A DNA stretch of 64,000 bases from Prochilodus magdalenae (taxonomy: Eukaryota > Chordata > Actinopteri > Characiformes > Prochilodontidae): the NCBI GenBank assembly GCA_024036415.1, contig JAMWET010000532.1:186001-250000 (forward strand). Direction: 5' to 3'. The position numbers and the translations under genes are program-made. How positions within the stretch are numbered: the stretch's first letter is position 1; every line of letters starts with the position of its first letter. Positions 14,109-27,044 of the stretch are shown piece by piece. Under the pieces are notes generated by a model. That model did no database searches. It was not told the origin of the DNA and saw only the letters and a program-made list of their open reading frames with translations.

Positions 14109-16165
14109 GTTAAACTCAGCAAATAAAACCAAATTGTGGTCTAAAATCTTTTTCAGTACCCCGCACACCTGCAGGTGTTATACTAACACCTAGAGTGCAA
14201 GCAGAGACCACTTGAGTTTGATCCTGTTAAAGCAGCATTCCACACGAAATCCATAATTTATTCGCAGTGAAGTCACTTTAAAGGAATTCAGTGCATTATA
14301 TATGGAGCAAAAAAAAGCAGGCAGCGGTGAATTACACCAGGTGAACTGAGGAAGGTGGGTTTTCTCCGAGCTTAAAACTCCAAAGCAGATAAACTCAGAA
14401 CAGATGACGACTTTAAAAGTATACAACTTGTTTATCGGTTTACTGGGTTTTAACCTTCAAGTCTTGCCAAAACTTTGTGAATGTCTGGCATTCGTCTCTG
14501 TTGTCCCAACATCACCACATCACATGAGTTCTTACTCACTCTTAGCTCCTTGTTTTCAGCTTCATTCAGCTACAAACTTTCTTCAGAGAAAGAAATTACA
14601 TACTGAATTACAGGCATTGCATGGAATGTCCTTTTCCATTTTCTTCTCTTTGTATATGTATGTGCACGTCTGGCCGGATGCTTTTTCAGAGAAAATGAAT
14701 GTGACTTTTATTTCGTGTTAGACCAAATAAAACCAGCAGAACTGTATACTCACCAGAAACAAACATTTACCCAACAACCACAGCTTGAAACATCTACTAC
14801 ATGTAGGCCTATCTGCTAGAAACATATGCTTTGGATAAAGGAACTTTTTTTCCCCTCAGCTTCACCGCTTACCAGCAATCACACTGAATGCGGGTGGAAG
14901 GTACAAGAATAAGAAACAATGCTTCATTTTACAACAAGCACAAAACTGTACACTGGGATAAACACAGCTTCTCTATATATGTGTGTAGAATACTCTTTAT
15001 TCAAAGTTTTTACTAGAGTACTAGACAATTTGTCCCCCTTTGCTGCAAAACCAGCTCTACTCTATTGTGAAGGCTTTACACTAGATATTGGAACATTGCT
15101 GTGAGGACTTAATTGCATTCAGCTAGTGCTAATGTTTAACTACTAGTTCTAGATTAATAGCTGTGCTCAAAATGATCTTAAAGGTATAGGATGAAACTCA
15201 ATTACTCCAGATAAGTTCCACAGTCCAATGTTGGGGGCTTTATACCCCTTCAGCAGACACCAGGCTTCAGGCACCGTAGGCTCATGTGTATCTGCTCCCA
15301 TACTATGTTTTCCCATGCAGATTATACAAGCTGTGCATGTAACGGAATGTCTGTGTCAGCAATGGGTGCATCTTAAAGTAAGTAAGTTGGGTGTTTACAT
15401 ACTTCTGGACAAATGCTTGATTTTCCCTTTCCTCTAGTGTGTTTTGTAGCTTTTTGTAAGTGTAAACAGCCTGTGAAGTTATAAAGCACCGGTTATAAAA
15501 TACACGCCACAGGGAGAAACTCTCTTCCACAGAAACCTCATTACTCAGCTGCCCGAACTGCCTTGTTAGAATTCTAGCCAATTCCAGTTACACAGTGACA
15601 TCATCTTGTAACACAATCCATATTACCCTATAAGTTTTAAACAGTGGAAGCAAATCCACACACAATTGGCCATGACAAGTTGCTCAAACTTTAGTATATC
15701 AAGGGTGATATGTAATCAGCTGCTCCTCTGAAATCTTAGTGGTGAGCATGAAGTATATAATATGATGATGTCTTTTTATAATACATATGTGTAAATGTGC
15801 CACATTAACAAAATATACCAAAAAACATTGAGCACAATCTAAGCACTAATGACATCCATGCTAAAAAACTGTGACGTTATTTTTTTACAATAATGATATA
15901 TATTATCATACTGTCCTTTTAAACAATCCCTCTTTAGCTTTTGTGCAGCGCTGTCTAAAATGACTAAATATAAAAGAGGGAATGTGCATGTTATACTTGG
16001 TATGCACCTTTGCCCATAGGCCACACTGTTTAGGCTAGTGTGCCAGTTTCATAACAAGCTTAGAGACTCCAGCTGATCTGCACCTAAAAAAAAGCTATCG
16101 GAATACTGTACCTCAGAGATTCAGTACTGTACAGTACAAGCCTAGTCAAGGCTTTGTCTGTCTTT

Positions 16166-16179
16166 CCACCAGATGGCAG
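16166..16179 (+). promoter_or_regulatory. Candidate CTCF motif
   Basis: CCACCAGATGGCAG fits the vertebrate CTCF core CCASYAGRKGGC at every core position. It lies in colec12 intron 1. Sequence match only; occupancy is unknown. Confidence 0.35.
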
Positions 16180-18607
16180 TACAGAGATCCCTGGAATCTC
16201 TCTGGCAGTGTAACTCTTAAAAAACGTAGATGTTGCTACAGTAATAAATGTAAACATACAGTGTGTAATTTCAGTCTGACGTGGACAGGCCTTTTATTTT
16301 TTTGCCATGGAAAAGTCCATAGAGACACAAGCATTATGATTTTGTGTCATTTTGCTTATTCACCCATTTCTGTTCAGAGGAAATATGCAGAGTTGTGTTG
16401 TTTCACCTTTCCATGTGTCGTACTCAGGAAAGACCAGGTCTCATTCAATCACTCTTACAAAATATAAGCTTCCCAGTCCTCCTTAAATGACATTACATCA
16501 GGTTTGAGAACACACTGAGGCTTTTCTTTCAATTACATAATCCTGACTCACTATTTGCTGTGCACGTTCCACACAACCTTTTCCTAGCCTCACCGCTTAA
16601 GAGCTCAGTGGGTCTCACTGAGGGCAGGAGGAGAGCTGCAGATGCTCCTCTCTTCTTGCTTCAAACAGTGACTTATGTTAACCAAGACTTGGAGAGCTCT
16701 GCCATACCTGAAATCGTATTAGGTTTGGTGTGTAAGGAAACAAAATGCGCTTATTTTAAACAGACTGGAAGCATCTTCTTGGAAAAGGATTCTATGGGTG
16801 CAGACAAGCGCTGCTGTTGCAACAAATCCCATAAATGAACAACAAGCGCACCCACAACATGGCAGGGAAAACAGACGTTTCCACCTTTTGTGCTTTATAG
16901 GACTCTTAGCTCAGTCTGGTCCAGGTTTTCTCCACAGATCTTTGTCATCTGCTTTGAGCATTATACTCTGTTAAGGTGGGGACCACCATTTTTTCTGTGG
17001 TAAAGACAAAAACATCTCCCTGGGTAAATTCGTTATGCATATGTTTTAAAGAGAGATACGGAAAATGATATTCATTTTAGTTTAGTAGATATGTTTGTTG
17101 GCTGAGGATGAGTAATGCTACCCTACTGAGATAGGGTAAATGTAGTTTTGTGTTCTCATGTGGGTAAGGGAGGTTGGTACAATGATTTTGGGGTTGGTTG
17201 GCAAATTGCCAGTCTGCCCAACTCTAGGGCTATTGTGAGAAACATATGCTCTCTGTTGGATCTCCAGTCTGTTGGATCTCCAGAATGATAACTTTGCAGA
17301 AAAAGAACGAACATTATTCTTGACTTGTAATGGAAGTTAATGTAACTGGATTTCACACCATTTCTGTTTGTCCCTTCATTATAAGAATATAATGGTAAAG
17401 GGTAACTACAGTTTACAGCTTACAAAAAGTACAACAAAAAATGGAGATACATTTTATATTACAAACTGATGTTTGAGAAGTGATACGTGAATCATGTGGT
17501 ACGTGATTTTTGATCATTTCCATTTGAGAACTGAGTCTGCCTTAGCATGAATTACTTATGTATGTATTAAATATGAATTTGAATATAAAGTTATTAAATT
17601 ATATTTTACAATATTTCTGTTGTGTTAACTAACAACATGTCCAGTTTGTTTTGTTTGCTGATAGTTGGTTCATCCTAAAGTCTGGTATGGGATATATAAT
17701 AAGCCATACAACCTTATTCTCTTCTGATAAGCTTCATTAAAGGGGCCCATTTAATTAGTTTTCTTGGGTCCCCTTATAATATTTTGGTGGGTTTCCGTCC
17801 CCAAAACCAGTCATGGGACCATTTTCCAGCCTCTCTAGCACTTCGAATTAAGCAGATTGTTTTTTGTTATTGTACCTTGAAGACTGATCTACCTACACGA
17901 AGGGTGCCCTGATTGACTGCTGTGCATTGTGCCTCATTCACAAGGCAGCCCAGACTGAAACACCCCTTATAACTGCAGCATAAAAATACTAAAATAATAA
18001 GTATGAAACAGGACGTTTTTGCAGATTAATTAGCTCACTATGCCTTGTCTGCAGCTTTACCACTGGTTAATTACTACATCAAGCTTTCTTATGTCGACAG
18101 AAAGTGTCCTGTAAAGTTTGCCCGTGGTTAAAGCACTTCTGGGGGCCTCTGCGAGCGATTCAGCAATCACGCGTTAAAAAGCAATTAAGTCTTCGAGCTG
18201 CATACGAACTCATAAAGGCCCCTTAAACGAGGGCCCAGATGTGACTCCCCCAGCACATCTCCGGCTTTCCTATTTTCTCTGTGGGGATCACAAAAATAGC
18301 CCTAGCACGTGTAAACAACTCAGGAACTGACCGGGTCAGCCAGACAAACGTTTTGTGCGAGTACAGATATTCGTTCTGTATTGAACTGTCTGAAATCTGG
18401 CAGTACGACCAAACACACACGGCCAACCGACCCTCACACGAACGGCTTTAATGGGAACCAGATGCTCCGCACAGGACTGACAGACATTCCTCTCCCAACG
18501 AGAAATAAGGGAAACCCAGAGTCCTCCACCTCACTGTATTCAGCCAGGAAAGACACATGACAGACCACTTTATACAAACCGGGGGGGCTTTCTGTTGGTA
18601 AACTTAC

Positions 18608-18614
18608 CCTTCAT
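18608..18614 (-). CDS. colec12: colec12 exon 1 coding part (start codon)
   Basis: ATG AAG G immediately precedes a consensus donor GTAAGT (18607-18602). The final G joins AC GAC of exon 2 to give MKDDF, the expected collectin-12 start. Only seven coding nucleotides sit in exon 1; the rest of the exon upstream is 5'UTR. A tiny first coding exon of this form agrees with the known gene layout. The upstream context is ACCACGATGA, with A at -3 giving an acceptable initiation context. Confidence 0.85.
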
Positions 18615-19000
18615 CGTGGTAAATGGTGAAACTGCAGCGCTGCTAATCGAGGTTGGCGCCACTGCTCACATCAACTGCATGGCAACAGCAGGCTGCTGGC
18701 TGAGGAGCGGCGCTCGAGCGCTAAAACCCCGAAAACAAACAAAAACAAACAACCGCAAAGAACCGTTCCCGCCAATCCTCCTCCGTGTCCAAACGCTCTC
18801 GGTTCTGGAAGCTTCTCGAGTGGTCAAGCAGTCCACCTGAGCCGTGCGGGGCAGTGCTCGGTCCTCGTGTTCAAACGTTTGCAGGAATTCGGAGGAAAAA
18901 ACGCAGCTGGGAGCCAAAGTTAATAAACGGGCTTAAGGAGGTTTAAAGTATGACGGTGTTCCTCTCCTCCGGAGGAATGGAGCTATCCGCGGTGAGTAAA
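18615..19000 (-). promoter_or_regulatory. colec12: colec12 5'UTR and CpG-rich promoter
   Basis: CpG dinucleotides are clearly denser here (for example GCGGCGCTCGAGCG near 18705-18720) than in the surrounding AT-rich DNA, as expected of a CpG-island promoter. The exact transcription start is not visible; I place it somewhere between 18700 and 19000. A short upstream ORF (18666-18680) lies in the leader. A CT-rich stretch follows at about 19130-19180 on the plus strand. Confidence 0.6.
18666..18680 (-). CDS. Candidate upstream ORF in colec12 leader
   Basis: GCC ATG CAG TTG ATG TGA is a four-codon ORF in a GCCATG initiation context, ending about 50 nt before the colec12 start codon. If it lies within the transcribed leader it could tune translation. 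It is real as sequence; the function is inferred. Confidence 0.3.
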   Translation of the reverse strand: MQLM

Positions 19001-22000
19001 GAGTGAGTGAGGATGGATGCCTTCTCTTCTGGCTGCAGCCCAAAGCACCGGAGGAGGGAACAAGCCAGTAGGAAGTTCAGAGTCCGTAGGGGGTCTGTTG
19101 GACCACTTGTTGCTTTTTCTTACATTTGAGCGCGCTCTCTCTCCTTCTCACTCACTCTGTCTCTCTCTTTCTCTCTGCTCAATGGTTCTTAAAGGAGAAC
19201 CAGGTGAAAAGCGTGAGGCGCTGCGAGCTCTGTATGGCTGAGGGGAGGCTGAGCATCTGGAGTTAAATCATGGGAGGAGACAAACGCAACGCGGAGCAGA
19301 AGAATACAGTCAGCTTCATTACTGAAATACGTAACTCAGCCAAACCCACCTACTTCAACACCTACCGCGCACAGCCCACTTTTACAGTGTGGTATTAACT
19401 CCCACAGTGCTGAGGTCACCCTGACAGGGAGTTAAAGTGCTGTGCGTTCACCCGCGCACTGTTCATTTGTGTCCGAGTTAAAGGGAAACTCCAGCGACTT
19501 CTTAAGATTCTGCATACTGACATGTTTGACACATCAGTAATATCATTTCGTGGTTGGATGTGAAATGCTCCGTTCTAGGGAACTGTCCCATCACACAGTA
19601 GGGGTGGTGATGGGAACCAGAGGTTTGAGGAGTTCTAAAAACTTTTTTTACAGAAAGTTATTAGAGATTTTGCTCGTTAATACACTTCCTGATGTTCGAG
19701 GCTATAACTTATTTTAATCCATTTGTTTTGTTTGGTAATAGCGAATGGGGTACGTGAAGGGTGTTGTAAGGCAAAATAGTCTCTAAAGAAAACATTCCCC
19801 CCCAGGTTGACCACTGTTTTGTTATATCAGCATTAAAAACTCAGAAGGCACGTATACTCTCACTGGTGGCTTTGGAGAGCGGGCCTAAATAAAAAATATA
19901 TATCTGCATCATTGATATCAGGATCCTGGGTTCCCATCACCACCAGTGCAGGTAATAGCAGTAAACAGTGAGTTTCTGTCTGAATATATTTGTTTACATC
20001 TCGACCATTCAGTTGTGTGGAAAAGTTTGAAAACATTCATAAAATGTGGGGGATTTTATTGTGTATCATGGACAGGTTTTGTTAAAGGAGCAGTGTGTAT
20101 CCTCTGCTGGTAAGGTTGTGAATTGCATCTATTAAGTAGCCCACCCACATATCCTTAATAAAATGGCCAGGTTTGTCTTCCTTCACCGTATTTTGGCTTC
20201 TTTGATAGTGAGGATTCACCCTAATTTGCTTTTTTCTTGTGTTGTTGGTGCCAAATAATAAGCATGAGTCACAATGTGGGCTCCCAAATGTCTCTTAACA
20301 CAAAATGATTATCCAGCACCAGTGTTCTAGCAATTTACTCTACCTGGTCTAACTTAGCATGCTTATATCATTAGTGCAGCGTAGTAACTCAGTTTCATTG
20401 TGACCAGGAGTTATAGTTAGCTAATTTAGTAACAACGCTAATGTAACTATTTTATTTATTATCCAACACCATCAGTGTGTCACATCCTGTCTAGTCCTCC
20501 CCCTGTCTTTGTTCTCCCTCCTATCTCTGCTATGTGTCTTTGTTGTTCTGTGCCAATGATCTTCTGTTTATTTTGGTTCTAGCTCCTCCTGTCTCTACAC
20601 TCTCCTCATGCCCCTCCCTATTTTGTCCCCTTCCCAGGTATTCCTTGTCAGCCCTTGTGAGTTTATACCTCTAGTTGTTTGCTTGGTGTTTTGTCTCCCT
20701 TTTGCTGTAGCTCTGTTTGTTTTAGGTTTCCTTGTTTGTTGTTGTCTTTTATTTCTAGTAACTTTGTTTTTCATGTTCTTTCTTTTCTTCTATTGCCTTT
20801 TTGAATTGCCATTGGTTCCAGTATCCTGGTTCCCATCCCAAGCATGTCTCCTAAGTATTTATAATGCTGCTGATGCTAAAATAATTTGGACTACTATGCC
20901 TTACAACACCTGACATGTATCCCTCCACTATGAATGACTTAACATGTTAGCTCACAGCTGTACTGTTCACTATAACTAGACAACAGGGTAACACCTAACT
21001 GTACAATTATACTGTAACTGTAAAACTTACTCTTTCCTGACCCACCATTCTTCAGTTCTCGCATCTTCACTTTTTTTTCTAGGAATGATGGAAATGAAAG
21101 GCTGTGCAGCCCTTTTTTTTCCAGTCAGCCTTTTCCTTTGCTGTGTTCAGTGAAATGTCTTATTTACAGCACAGTTGTGGAGCTCTCTCACATCTGTACT
21201 TCACTCTCAACACTGCAGTTTGCCAGAGTCTACAGTCTCCATCCTGCTGCGTGTTTTGAACAAGGCCCAAGTTGCACAATCGCCTCTCTCCCCTGAGCTG
21301 CCTTTAATAAGGCAGCCGCTTCTCTCTTTCTTACTGCTGTCTTCACCATTCACTTTTTCATTTTCTGGCTCGTGCGTGTCGCTCCGCCCACTTACTTGCC
21401 CCCACTGCAAGACTCCATAGCAGCGCATTGTAAACCCAGAAACGTGCATTGTTTCGTTGCTTTAGGGCGAGTGATTAACTGCCTTATTTCAGTACACCTT
21501 CATCAATTCAAGGATTAAGACATGCAGCAGCAGTTTGCAGTAAAATGGTCGACTCACTAAATGTGTTTGATTAGTAAATTATGAGCCGTGGTGTGTACTA
21601 GCTAGTCAGCTATGCTACCAGTGAATTCATTAAGTTTAAATTTGGATGTGTACTTTTCTATTTAGCTGATAGCACTTTTACTCACTCATGCAATAATGCT
21701 TGTGAATACACACCAAAAATATCTCCTATTAATTGTAGTACGTAATAGTATAAGTTGGAAAGTGAGTTAAATTAAGATGTTATATTTTATGTTTAAATGT
21801 TGGGAAACATAAAGGAGTTATTGCATAATCACAGATGACCTGTAATTATCTATTGCCAGCCATGTCTAGATAAGTTATCTGCCTTGGTGTTTGCTCACTA
21901 CTTTTAAAGGTGTCATAGAATGGAATTGTAATTACACTGGCATAGTTAAATAAGAAGAGTTCAGTGCATAGACATACCATGAACCTCAAACACCAGTTCG

Positions 22001-23920
22001 TCCTTTAAATACAAGTCCCGCATTTACAGAAAAGGACGGATAAACAGGCCAGTTCCACATCCTGTGTGCTACGTATCATTCTTGACCCATTAACGTTTTT
22101 TATATGCCAGCTCACGTTCCAGCCCAGCAAAACATCAATAGAACGAGAAAAGCAGAGAAAATGGTGGACTATGTGGAGAAATCCACCGTTCAGAGCTGTA
22201 AAGGTGATGTCAGCACTTTTCCTACTCTTTTCAAGGAATGATTGATCTTAACCTCGCCATCATTTAGGGTGGAACAGAACATCTGCAAAACAAGCATCCA
22301 CATCTTAAACAAGATCCTGGACAATGAAGGAGGATTCGCTCAGTAAAGAGACTGAAGAGGGAAGCAGTTCAACGGAATTCCAGCAGCAGCCTGTTAGTTG
22401 CATTTGTTTCATGAATTAATTAACACATTAATAAAACTTATAAAGTGGTAGAGTACTGGCATCATATTGAAATCCTTTTAGATGTGTCTCTGCAATGAAA
22501 TTGCTTTCATATTATTGGTAAACAGTGGTTTCAAACTGTCAAACAGTGTAGTGTTTCGAATAAGCCTTTAGTAGTGGGATCTACTTGTTCTTTGGTTTCA
22601 TTTTAGTTGTTTACGTTTAGCTTCTAAATGCTTTTTTGTGTTTATTTTGGTGACGGCACATGGACTTCATTTGCTCGCATCTCTTTTTTCTTTTTACTTT
22701 AGACCAAATAAATTCCACAGTTCCAAAGAACATTTTCTACTGATAGTTGGTGAAGGTACCACCACAATTTTAAGACGTTTTTGGATCTCATACTTTTCGA
22801 GTCAAGTGCTTGAGTCATTATTTTAATCAACTATTGACACTTTTGTGTGTGGATATGTGAAGAGAATGTTCAGCAGCATAACTGACCTCAGATTTCGTTT
22901 TTTGTTTTGCAGTGAAAAACAGCATTATGCTCACATTAGGAACCCCAGGTCACAGCAGATTTCAGTGTAAGAAATATGAATGACATTTTCCAAAGTTGCT
23001 GCTGTTGTTCCAAAGCCAACAGGTTTTTCTGTACATATATTTTTTTTCTGAAAAATTTCACAGACTTCTCTGGATTCCAAGGTTACATGCAAATGGATGC
23101 TGCTATACACTATACTAACATATCATTGAAAACTTTACCACTTAAACCAGGTTTAGTCAGGTGCGGTAGTTTCTTTGGCAGTAGCAGACCACAGTTTGAG
23201 CATCTGGTGGTGTTATGTAATATTATTAAGATTAAATAGTAATAGAAGATATTGCATTCATCGTTTTTTAGCATGACACCACTCTCTGTTCCAGGCTAAT
23301 AATGTATGACCAATTTCTCATGTATATTTTCTTATACTTTGTCATGTTCACTGTCGTAAACAGTCTCAGCTCTCTGCAAGAAGGCACTACGTCCTGATGT
23401 GGTTATGGGAAACAGGTGGCTTCAGACTGGGAGGAACTGGGCACTTCCAGTGGCCTTCACTGTTTCTGATTATGGGTGAAAGAGAACCATTTTCAGGGTC
23501 AGAGCCATGCGAAGAGGGCACTAATGAGAACCGTAAGAGGAATGCACGCATATACACTGCCATCTGACTCTGATATTGGGCCAATTTAAACTCAAACACA
23601 CATTATTCTTGATGACATTTGGACATGACGTTTAACTACAGCTTATTTATTAAGTTTCATTCCAGCCTAAACGTGCCCTGTAATTTGTCTTTTCAAAGAG
23701 ACTTCGCCATTCGAATGTGGCAGTCATGGTTGGAGGGATTGCTGCACTGCAAGCCAACTAGATGCCCAGTCACCAGGGTGCTTTGAAATGATCAACCACT
23801 GCTTTCTGAATGAGCAAGAGTGAGTCACTCTGATGTGGCTAGCATTGTTAAGCCAACAGGACAGTATGTATAGCACATGTCAAAAGTTTGGAATCACCAT
23901 TCAAAAGATTTTCAGAAATG
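19001..23920. other. Intergenic region colec12-clul1, left part
   Basis: No gene is supported. The content is a CT-rich promoter-distal tract (19130-19180), a pyrimidine-rich stretch at about 20480-20850 that resembles the C/T-rich tail of a retrotransposon but lacks a recognisable coding domain, and unremarkable AT-rich DNA. Open frames of 60-100 codons here look like chance. Confidence 0.65.
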
Positions 23921-23922
23921 TA

Positions 23923-24120
23923 CAGTGGGGAGAACAAGTATTTGATACACTGCTGATTCTTCAGGTTTTCCCACTTGCAAAGCATGTAGAAGACTGTAAT
24001 TTTTATCATATGTACTCTTCAACTGTGAGTGATGGAATCTAAAACAAAAATCTAGAAAAATACATTGTATGATTTTTAAATAATTAATTTCCATTTTATT
24101 GTGGGAAATAAGTATTTGAT
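23923..24120 (+). repeat. Left terminal inverted repeat of Tc1 element
   Basis: 198 bp, about 98.5% identical to the reverse complement of 25320-25517. The differences are near 23959, 24011 and 24053. The TATTTGATAC motif recurs at its inner end (24112-24121), suggesting an inner transposase-binding direct repeat of the IR/DR type. Confidence 0.9.
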
Positions 24121-24137
24121 ACACCAGAAAAAGAAAC

Positions 24138-25149
24138 TTAATATTTGGTACAGAAACCTTTGTTTGCAATTACAGAGATGAGACGTTTCCTGTAGTTCTT
24201 GACAAGGTTTGCACACACTGCAGCAGGGATTTTGGCCCACTCCTCCATACAGATCTCCTCCAGAGTCTCAGGTTTCGTGGCTGTCGCTGGGCCACACGGA
24301 CTTTAAGCTCCCTCCAAAGATTTTCTATTGGATTCAGGTCTGGAGACTGGCTAGGCCACTCCAGGACCTTAAGATGTTTCCTACGGAGCCACTCTTTAGT
24401 TGCCCTGGCTGTGTGTTTTGGGTCGTTATCATGCTGGAAGCCACGACCCATCTTCAGTGCTCTTACTGAGGGAAGGAGGTTGTTGGCCAAAATCTCACGA
24501 TACATGGCCCCATCCATCCTTCCCACAATACGGTGCAGTCGTCCTGTCCCCTTTGCAGAAAAGCATCCCCAAAGAATGATGTTTCCACCGCCATGCTTCA
24601 CGGTTGAGATGGTGTTCTTGGGGTTGTACTCATCATTCTTCTTCCTCCAAACATGACGAGTGTTTAAACCAAAAAGTTCTATTTTTGTCTCATCAGACCA
24701 CATGACCTTCTCCCATTCCTCCTCTGGATCATTCAGATGGTCATTTGCAAACTTCAGACGGGCTTTGACATGCGTTGGCTTGAGGAAGGGCACCTTGCGT
24801 GCACTGCAGGATTTTATCCTTGACGGCGTAGAGTGTTACTGATTGTTTTCTTTGAGACTGTGGTCCCAGCTCTATTCAGGTCATTGACCAGGCCCTGCCG
24901 TGTAATTCTGGGCTCATTCCTCACCTTCCTCAAGATCAGTGATGCTCCACGAGGTGAGATCTTGCATGGCGCCCCAGACCGAGGGAGATTATCCGTTATT
25001 TTGCATTTCTTCCATTTTCTAATAATTGCACCAACAGTTGTTGCCTTCTCACCAAGCTGCTTGCCTATTGTCCTGTAGCCCATCCCAGCCTTGTGCAGGT
25101 CTACAATTTTATCCCTGATGTCCTTACAAAGCTCTCTGGTCTTGGGCAT
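24138..25149 (-). pseudogene. Tc1-like transposase, frameshifted
   Basis: It starts at ATG 25149 with [20 protein letters not shown]. An N-terminal paired-like bipartite helix-turn-helix region (residues ~1-110) is followed by a stop at 24814-24816 (RRQG*), where a single base appears lost. The downstream frame continues with the DDE catalytic domain: MWSDETK (first Asp), [11 protein letters not shown] (second Asp) and [11 protein letters not shown] (Glu), with DD34E spacing. A second frameshift near 24260-24271 displaces the C-terminus, which continues in another frame to a TAA at 24138-24140. Two residues usually present after MGRG appear deleted. The protein is therefore non-functional from this copy. 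Confidence 0.92.
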
Positions 25150-25319
25150 TGTGGAGATGCTGGAGTCTGACTGATTGAGTGTGTGGACAGGTGTCTTTTA
25201 TACAGGTAACGAGTTCAAACAGGTGCAGTTAATACAGGTAATGAGTGGAGAACAGGAGGGCTTCTTAAAGAAGAAGTAACATGTCTGTGAGAGCCAAAAT
25301 TCTTACTGGTTGATAGATG

Positions 25320-25517
25320 ATCAAATACTTATTTCCCACAATAAAATGGAAATTAATTATTTAAAAATCATACAATGTATTTTTCTGGATTTTTGTTTTA
25401 GATTCCATCACTCACAGTTGAAGAGTACCTATGATAAAAATTACAGTCTTCTACATGCTTTGCAAGTGGGAAAACCTGAAAAATCAGCAGTGTATCAAAT
25501 ACTTGTTCTCCCCACTG
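25320..25517 (-). repeat. Right terminal inverted repeat of Tc1 element
   Basis: 198 bp partner of 23923-24120, ending in CCCCACTG before the TA duplication at 25518-25519. Confidence 0.9.
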
Positions 25518-25519
25518 TA

Positions 25520-27044
25520 AAACCAATTTTGTCTCAGGGCCCGACACTACCCATAAAGGGTGCCCCCTACTATGTCATACTGTCCGGTCGAGGGACGCGC
25601 TTTATCACAGGCATATTTTTTAACGTTATACAGCTTTACCCATCATAATGGCAAAACAACTCAAGCAGTTGGAGAAGTTGGAGAGGGTAGCACCATAACT
25701 ATCCAGGAAGCAGGAGGTGATATGCATTTCAATGATTCCTTCAGCAGAAGATTACCTATCCTACTCATGGACCCTTAATAGACCCCAGCTTGGGGTCCTC
25801 ACCTTTTGCCCGCAGACTGTATATGTTACCTCATGGTCAGTTTGTATAATATCCATTTTTTATATGTCCATTCTCCAAGATCTGTTTCAGTGATGTTCAG
25901 ATCAACCTCGGCTTGGGTTGCCTGGGCTCATTGCCCAAGTTTCATTGCTCTTGGGCGCCCCCTCTGAAGGTTTTTTTAATGCTGCCAACAGAGGAAGAAA
26001 TGTTTTTGACATAAGTATTTTTAAACACATTTCCTCTCCATAACTCTGACCTGTCATGGATGCCTGCATCACAGAAATCCAGGAAATAAAACACCAGTAA
26101 TGTGGAGTCATGTTGTACAACATGTAAGTACACAAGTCCAATTGAGATTTATGTTGTTTTTTTTAACACTTTGATCCCTTGCCCACACAATGTCCGTGCA
26201 CTGCCCTGCTTGTTCCTTTATGCAATCACTTCTTGTTGTCAGGACAAAAACTACTAAAGAAGCAGTTCAGTACACCGGTGAACCAATATTCCACCCACCG
26301 AAAAAAATGAGAGAAGCAGCTAAAAGGACTGAGTAAACAAATCAAAGGTTAAAAAGGACCAAAATAAAGACTTAACAAATAATTGGATTTGTTCATTTAA
26401 ATAATAGTAATGAGAACAAGAAACAGGGATATAAATCATTTACTTTCCTTTACTCTCCTGCACTTGTCAGCTCATATTCATCCAGCAGTTTGAGTGGCAG
26501 AAGATAAACAGTGAAAATGCCAGCAACCTGAATCTATGGTTTCTATGAGGGCCTTTAAACAAGCAGTTTGTAATCATTATTCACATCATATCAAAATGCC
26601 CAAGGCCTTCTCCAGTACAGGTGTAATACCACTTGAAATTCCACTGGATATGCAGAATGGAAAAGAACAGCAGAAACAGAGAAGTAAATCCTCTCTGGTA
26701 CACCAAAGCATCTGTTGCCACAGTTTATGAAAACCTTTACAAATGACTCTGCCAAAGTGCAAACTATAACTAAATGCAATGGAATTAGTCTCCTTGATTC
26801 AACCAGCTGAGGGTGTTTTGTTGAAAATACTGTGGCTACATATGTGATCATTCTGTATACATTTCATAAACAATATTTTAATTACATCTCCACATCATTG
26901 TGGAACTCTGAATACTTGCCACATCACATCTAACTGTTGATTATACACCGAGATGAGGAAGAAAGACTTGAGTCACTGTGTTGACTACAGGATTAGTGTT
27001 GACCAGCAGGTCCTAAATGCTTTAATTGGATTGTCTTTTGCACA
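25520..27044. other. Intergenic region, right part, upstream of clul1
   Basis: No gene is supported. The last ~100 bases contain the clul1 proximal promoter, described separately. Short open frames around 25900-26850 have no recognisable family. Confidence 0.65.

Larger units (their letters stand above)
13011..18607 (-). other. colec12: colec12 intron 1
   Basis: A 5.6 kb intron with GT (18607-18606, gtaagt) and AG ends. It contains an AT/GT microsatellite at 14020-14108 and a CTCF-like motif at 16166-16179. It also contains several open frames of 60-120 codons with no recognisable family and no flanking splice logic. No additional gene is supported. Confidence 0.8.
23923..25517 (-). mobile_element. 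Tc1/mariner-like transposon, 1595 bp
   Basis: The element is bounded by TA target-site duplications (23921-23922 and 25518-25519). It has long terminal inverted repeats starting CAGTGGGGAGAACAAGTATT. The repeats are 198 bp each (23923-24120 and 25320-25517), with three mismatches by eye. Between them lies a minus-strand Tc1-type transposase that is frameshifted. Such elements are abundant in teleosts and amphibians. The near-identical repeats imply a fairly young insertion, while the coding damage means this copy cannot make a full transposase, although its ends look usable in trans. Confidence 0.95.

Noticed and set aside
18666..18917. 83-codon minus-strand frame upstream of colec12
   Set aside because: It lacks an ATG at its start and lies in the colec12 5'UTR. 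Only the short uORF at its 3' end has a proper start codon.
20608..20913. 101-codon hydrophobic frame that looks like a membrane protein
   Set aside because: It lies in a pyrimidine-rich tract, where Leu/Phe/Val codons dominate by composition.
23882..23912. GTCAAAAGTTTGGAATCACC just left of the Tc1 insertion
   Set aside because: It resembles the end of another fish transposon family, but no partner end was found, so no element was called.
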